Below are positions 61,820 through 64,000 of a stretch of 64,000 nt of DNA, piece by piece. Source of the DNA: Pseudomonas asiatica. Lineage in GTDB: Bacteria > Pseudomonadota > Gammaproteobacteria > Pseudomonadales > Pseudomonadaceae. The notes under the pieces were generated by a model that did no database searches, was not told the DNA's origin, and saw nothing but the letters and a program-made list of their open reading frames with translations. The DNA lies in contig NZ_CP157874.1 in NCBI RefSeq assembly GCF_040214835.1, forward strand, positions 4,738,501 to 4,802,500, in the 5' to 3' direction. The position numbers and the translations under genes are program-made. How positions within the stretch are numbered: position 1 is the first letter of the stretch; each line of letters begins with the position of its first letter.

Positions 61820-61838
61820 ATTCTTGCACTGCCAGTAC

Positions 61839-61932
61839 CGGCCTCTTCGCGGGCTTGCCCGCTCCCACAGGGACCGCGCATATCTTGAGAACTGCGCCAA
61901 CCTGTGGGAGCGGGCAAGCCCGCGAAGAAGCC
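61839..61932. repeat. REP pair, class A
   Basis: GCGGGCTTGCCCGC units with TCCCACAGG flanks and a ~30-bp spacer, between the convergent olsA and acpH genes. Confidence 0.92.
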
Positions 61933-61941
61933 AGCGCAGGA

Positions 61942-62526
61942 CTAACTGCCAGACAACCGGCCAGCCGCTGCAAACGCCTGCAACTGTGGATAAAACTCCC
62001 TGAAGTCCGCCAGCAATGGCTCATACAGCCGCTCCAGCTCCCCCATCACCCCAACCATCCCCTCCGGCCGCGACAAGCGCCGGGCAATACCGTTGAACAC
62101 CTGCTCCAGCGTGGCAAAGTCGCCATACGCCCCCAGCCAGTCATCCGCCGCCATGAACGGCGCAATCCCCGCCAGCCGCCCCGGCAACTCGGGCTCCGCC
62201 AGCAACACCCGATAAAAGTCCCCGGTGAACTGCGCCAGCGGCTGCTCGGTATAATCCCGCCAATGCCGGGCCAGGCAATGGTCGAAAAACACATCCAGAA
62301 CAATGCCGGCAAAGCGCCGCCGCTCCCGCGGAAAGCGCGCCAGTGCCGCCAGCACCAACGGGTGCTGGTCGGTATAGCTGTCGATATGCCGGTGCAGCCG
62401 GATGGCCGCCTCCAGCGCAGGCGGGAAGCGCCCTTCCAGCGAGCCTTTGACGAAGTCGCCATACAGGCTGCCAAGCAGTTGTTGCGGCGCCGGGCCGCCA
62501 AGGTGCAGGTGTGCGAGGTAGTTCAT
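61942..62526 (-). CDS. acpH: ACP phosphodiesterase AcpH, 194 aa
   Basis: A close match in pattern to AcpH: MNYLAHLHLGGPAPQQLLGSLYGDFVKGSLEGRFPP, AAIRLHRHIDSYTDQHPLV and FAGIVLDVFFDHCLARHWRDY. The HD-like residues (His28-type, HRHID, FFDH) bind Mn and remove the 4'-phosphopantetheine from holo-ACP. It is divergent from the ArsR gene. Confidence 0.9.
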   Translation of the reverse strand: MNYLAHLHLGGPAPQQLLGSLYGDFVKGSLEGRFPPALEAAIRLHRHIDSYTDQHPLVLAALARFPRERRRFAGIVLDVFFDHCLARHWRDYTEQPLAQFTGDFYRVLLAEPELPGRLAGIAPFMAADDWLGAYGDFATLEQVFNGIARRLSRPEGMVGVMGELERLYEPLLADFREFYPQLQAFAAAGRLSGS

Positions 62527-62551
62527 GAGCGCAGTCTAGCACCGCCGCCGC

Positions 62552-62575
62552 CTATATCGTTATAACGCGATATAG
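62552..62575. promoter_or_regulatory. Candidate ArsR operator 1 (CTATATCG-N8-CGATATAG)
   Basis: A perfect 24-base inverted repeat, itself containing the inner palindrome CGTTATAACG. It lies between the acpH and arsR starts and overlaps a -10-like region for one or both. Confidence 0.7.
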
Positions 62576-62609
62576 CGATTCGTGCTCAGCTCAGAACCTC
62601 TTCATATTT

Positions 62610-62655
62610 GTATATCGGGAATCCACGATTTACATTTCGCCCTATCGCGATATAC
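62610..62655. promoter_or_regulatory. Candidate ArsR operator 2 (GTATATCG ... CGATATAC)
   Basis: GTATATCG (62610-62617) and CGATATAC (62648-62655) are inverted; the latter overlaps a perfect TATCGCGATA palindrome at 62643-62652. Same half-site (ATATCG) as operator 1, 22 bases before the ArsR start. Confidence 0.55.
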
Positions 62656-62676
62656 CGCTACAACGAGCCTCAACCC

Positions 62677-62979
62677 ATGCCTCTCGATCTCGACGAAATC
62701 ATAAAAGCGCTGGCCCACCCGGTCAGGCGAGAAATCCTCAGCTGGCTGAAGGACCCGGCAACGCAATTCCCCGACCAGTACCACAGCACCGAGAACGGTG
62801 TGTGTGCCGGGCAGATCGACCAACGCTGCGGCCTGTCGCAGTCGACCGTCTCCGCCCACCTGGCCACCCTGCAGCGCGCCGGGCTGATCAGCAGCCAGAA
62901 GATCGGCCAATGGCACTTCTTCAAACGCAACGAAGCCACTATCCAGGCGTTTCTCGAACAACTGCGCCAAGCACTCTGA
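62677..62979 (+). CDS. ArsR family transcriptional regulator, 100 aa
   Basis: Winged HTH: EIIKALAHPVRREILSWLKDP followed by QRCGLSQSTVSAHLATLQRAGLISSQKIGQWHFFKR. Two cysteines (C43 and C51) frame the start of the recognition helix region (VCAGQIDQRC), possibly a thiol switch; the classical metal motif ELCVCDL is absent. The ATG at 62677 is chosen over the frame start 23 codons upstream, which overlaps operator DNA. It precedes the Old Yellow Enzyme gene by 17 bp, an arrangement known for xenobiotic reductases. Confidence 0.88.
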   Translation: MPLDLDEIIKALAHPVRREILSWLKDPATQFPDQYHSTENGVCAGQIDQRCGLSQSTVSAHLATLQRAGLISSQKIGQWHFFKRNEATIQAFLEQLRQAL

Positions 62980-62996
62980 ACAGGCAGGTAACCGTC

Positions 62997-64000
62997 ATGA
63001 CCACGCTTTTCGATCCGATCACCCTGGGCGACCTGCAACTGCCCAACCGCATCATCATGGCCCCGCTCACCCGCTGCCGGGCCGACGAAGGCCGCGTGCC
63101 CAATGCGCTGATGGCCGAGTACTACGTGCAGCGCGCCAGCGCCGGGCTGATCCTCAGCGAGGCGACCTCGGTCAGTGCCATGGGCGTCGGCTACCCGGAT
63201 ACCCCTGGTATCTGGAACGACGAGCAAGTGCGTGGCTGGAACAATGTGACCAAGGCCGTGCATGCCGCTGGCGGGCGCATTTTCCTGCAGCTGTGGCACG
63301 TTGGCCGCATCTCCCACCCCAGCTACCTGAACGGCGAGCTGCCGGTAGCCCCCAGCGCGATCCAGCCCAAGGGCCATGTAAGCCTGGTGCGCCCGCTCAG
63401 TGACTACCCCACCCCACGCGCGCTGGAAACCGAAGAAATCATCGACATCGTCGAGGCCTACCGCAGCGGTGCCGAGAATGCCAAGGCTGCCGGTTTCGAT
63501 GGCGTGGAGATCCACGGTGCCAACGGCTACCTGCTCGACCAGTTCCTGCAGAGCAGCACCAACCAGCGCACCGACCGCTACGGCGGCTCGCTGGAAAACC
63601 GTGCGCGGCTGCTGCTGGAAGTGACCGATGCGGCCATCGAGGTGTGGGGCGCAAACCGCGTGGGCGTGCACCTGGCGCCGCGTGCCGATGCCCATGACAT
63701 GGGCGATGCCGACCGTGCCGAAACCTTTACCTACGTGGCCCGTGAGCTGGGCAAGCGGGGTATTGCCTTCATCTGCTCGCGGGAAAAGGAGGCCGATGAC
63801 AGTATCGGCCCGCTGATCAAAGAGGCGTTCGGTGGCCCGTACATCGTCAATGAGCGGTTTGACAAGGCCAGTGCCAATGCAGCCCTGGCCAATGGCAAGG
63901 CCGACGCCGTGGCGTTTGGCGTGCCGTTCATTGCCAACCCTGACCTGCCGGCGCGGCTGGCGGCGGATGCGCCGTTGAACGAGGCGCGGCCGGAGACTTT
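62997..64000 (+). CDS. xenB: Old Yellow Enzyme-family alkene/xenobiotic reductase (XenB/NemA-like), 3' end outside window
   Basis: No stop occurs before the window end; 334 codons are visible of an expected ~350. OYE features: MTTLFDPITLGDLQLPNRIIMAPLTRCRADEG, the FMN/substrate His in LQLWHVGRISHPSYL, and GFDGVEIHGANGYLLDQFLQSSTNQRTDRYGGSLENR. It reduces activated C=C bonds, quinones and nitro compounds with FMN and NAD(P)H. Co-transcribed with the ArsR gene, which probably senses electrophiles. Confidence 0.93.
   Translation, partial: MTTLFDPITLGDLQLPNRIIMAPLTRCRADEGRVPNALMAEYYVQRASAGLILSEATSVSAMGVGYPDTPGIWNDEQVRGWNNVTKAVHAAGGRIFLQLWHVGRISHPSYLNGELPVAPSAIQPKGHVSLVRPLSDYPTPRALETEEIIDIVEAYRSGAENAKAAGFDGVEIHGANGYLLDQFLQSSTNQRTDRYGGSLENRARLLLEVTDAAIEVWGANRVGVHLAPRADAHDMGDADRAETFTYVARELGKRGIAFICSREKEADDSIGPLIKEAFGGPYIVNERFDKASANAALANGKADAVAFGVPFIANPDLPARLAADAPLNEARPET

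Noticed and set aside
62677..62979. ArsR gene as an arsenic-resistance regulator
   Set aside because: The metal-binding ELCVCDL motif is absent and no arsenic genes are present; the neighbour is an Old Yellow Enzyme.

Overview
The window reads as chromosome of a Pseudomonas putida-group bacterium. The evidence is high GC with strong codon bias, a complete ttgR/ttgABC solvent-efflux locus with its operator, a pca (protocatechuate/beta-ketoadipate) cluster, a TurA/MvaT-type silencer, an McpG-like chemoreceptor, and very many P. putida-type REP palindromes (22 sites). No prophage, plasmid, CRISPR array, rRNA or tRNA gene was recognised. The only mobile element is one complete IS3-family insertion sequence.

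Layout. 1-3.8 kb: truncated Fic protein, a four-fold-repeat membrane protein, a small exported protein made of 13-residue repeats, a flavin reductase and small proteins. 3.9-10.4 kb: four regulator/enzyme modules, mostly divergent pairs (AraC with a monooxygenase; LysR with a ThDP decarboxylase; LysR with an MBL-fold protein plus an NAD(P)-binding protein). 10.4-20.2 kb: oxaloacetate decarboxylase, a DHA2 efflux pump, then ttgR divergent from ttgABC. 20.4-23.5 kb: OprD-type porin, LysR regulator, Mpo1-like protein. 23.6-33.5 kb: the pca cluster, in transcription order pcaR-pcaK-(pcaI/catI-pcaJ/catJ)-pcaF-pcaT-pcaB-pcaD-pcaC, covering aromatic-acid uptake and conversion of carboxymuconate to succinyl-CoA and acetyl-CoA. 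PcaR-type boxes lie in front of pcaR and the CoA-transferase genes, and a related palindrome lies in front of pcaK. 33.5-39.7 kb: an orphan promoter/terminator unit (sRNA candidate), phosphate permease, HerA-type ATPase and chemoreceptor. 39.9-42.8 kb: a tightly overlapping glycosyltransferase/deacetylase/flippase-like operon. 43-51.7 kb: purU, mvaT/turA, sbcB, a PilZ protein, a lipoprotein, pyruvate kinase, a ferredoxin-reductase-like protein and class I fumarase. 51.7-64 kb: nitrilase-family hydrolase with a GNAT partner, SnoaL-like protein, the IS, an envelope cluster (DJ-1/PfpI, cardiolipin-synthase-like, YceI, small Cys protein, serine hydrolase), an acyl-CoA dehydrogenase-like protein, olsB-olsA for ornithine lipid, acpH, and an ArsR regulator with an Old Yellow Enzyme cut by the window end.

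The observations I rate highest are: the exported 13-residue repeat protein; the IS3 element sitting exactly in the spacer of a REP pair; the large (CatIJ/PA0226-type) CoA transferase inside the pca cluster; a Pho-box-like array in front of olsBA; an orphan promoter-terminator unit behind pcaR; and the glycosyltransferase/deacetylase/flippase operon. From memory, gene order from pyruvate kinase through fumarase to olsBA and xenB resembles P. aeruginosa more than P. putida KT2440.
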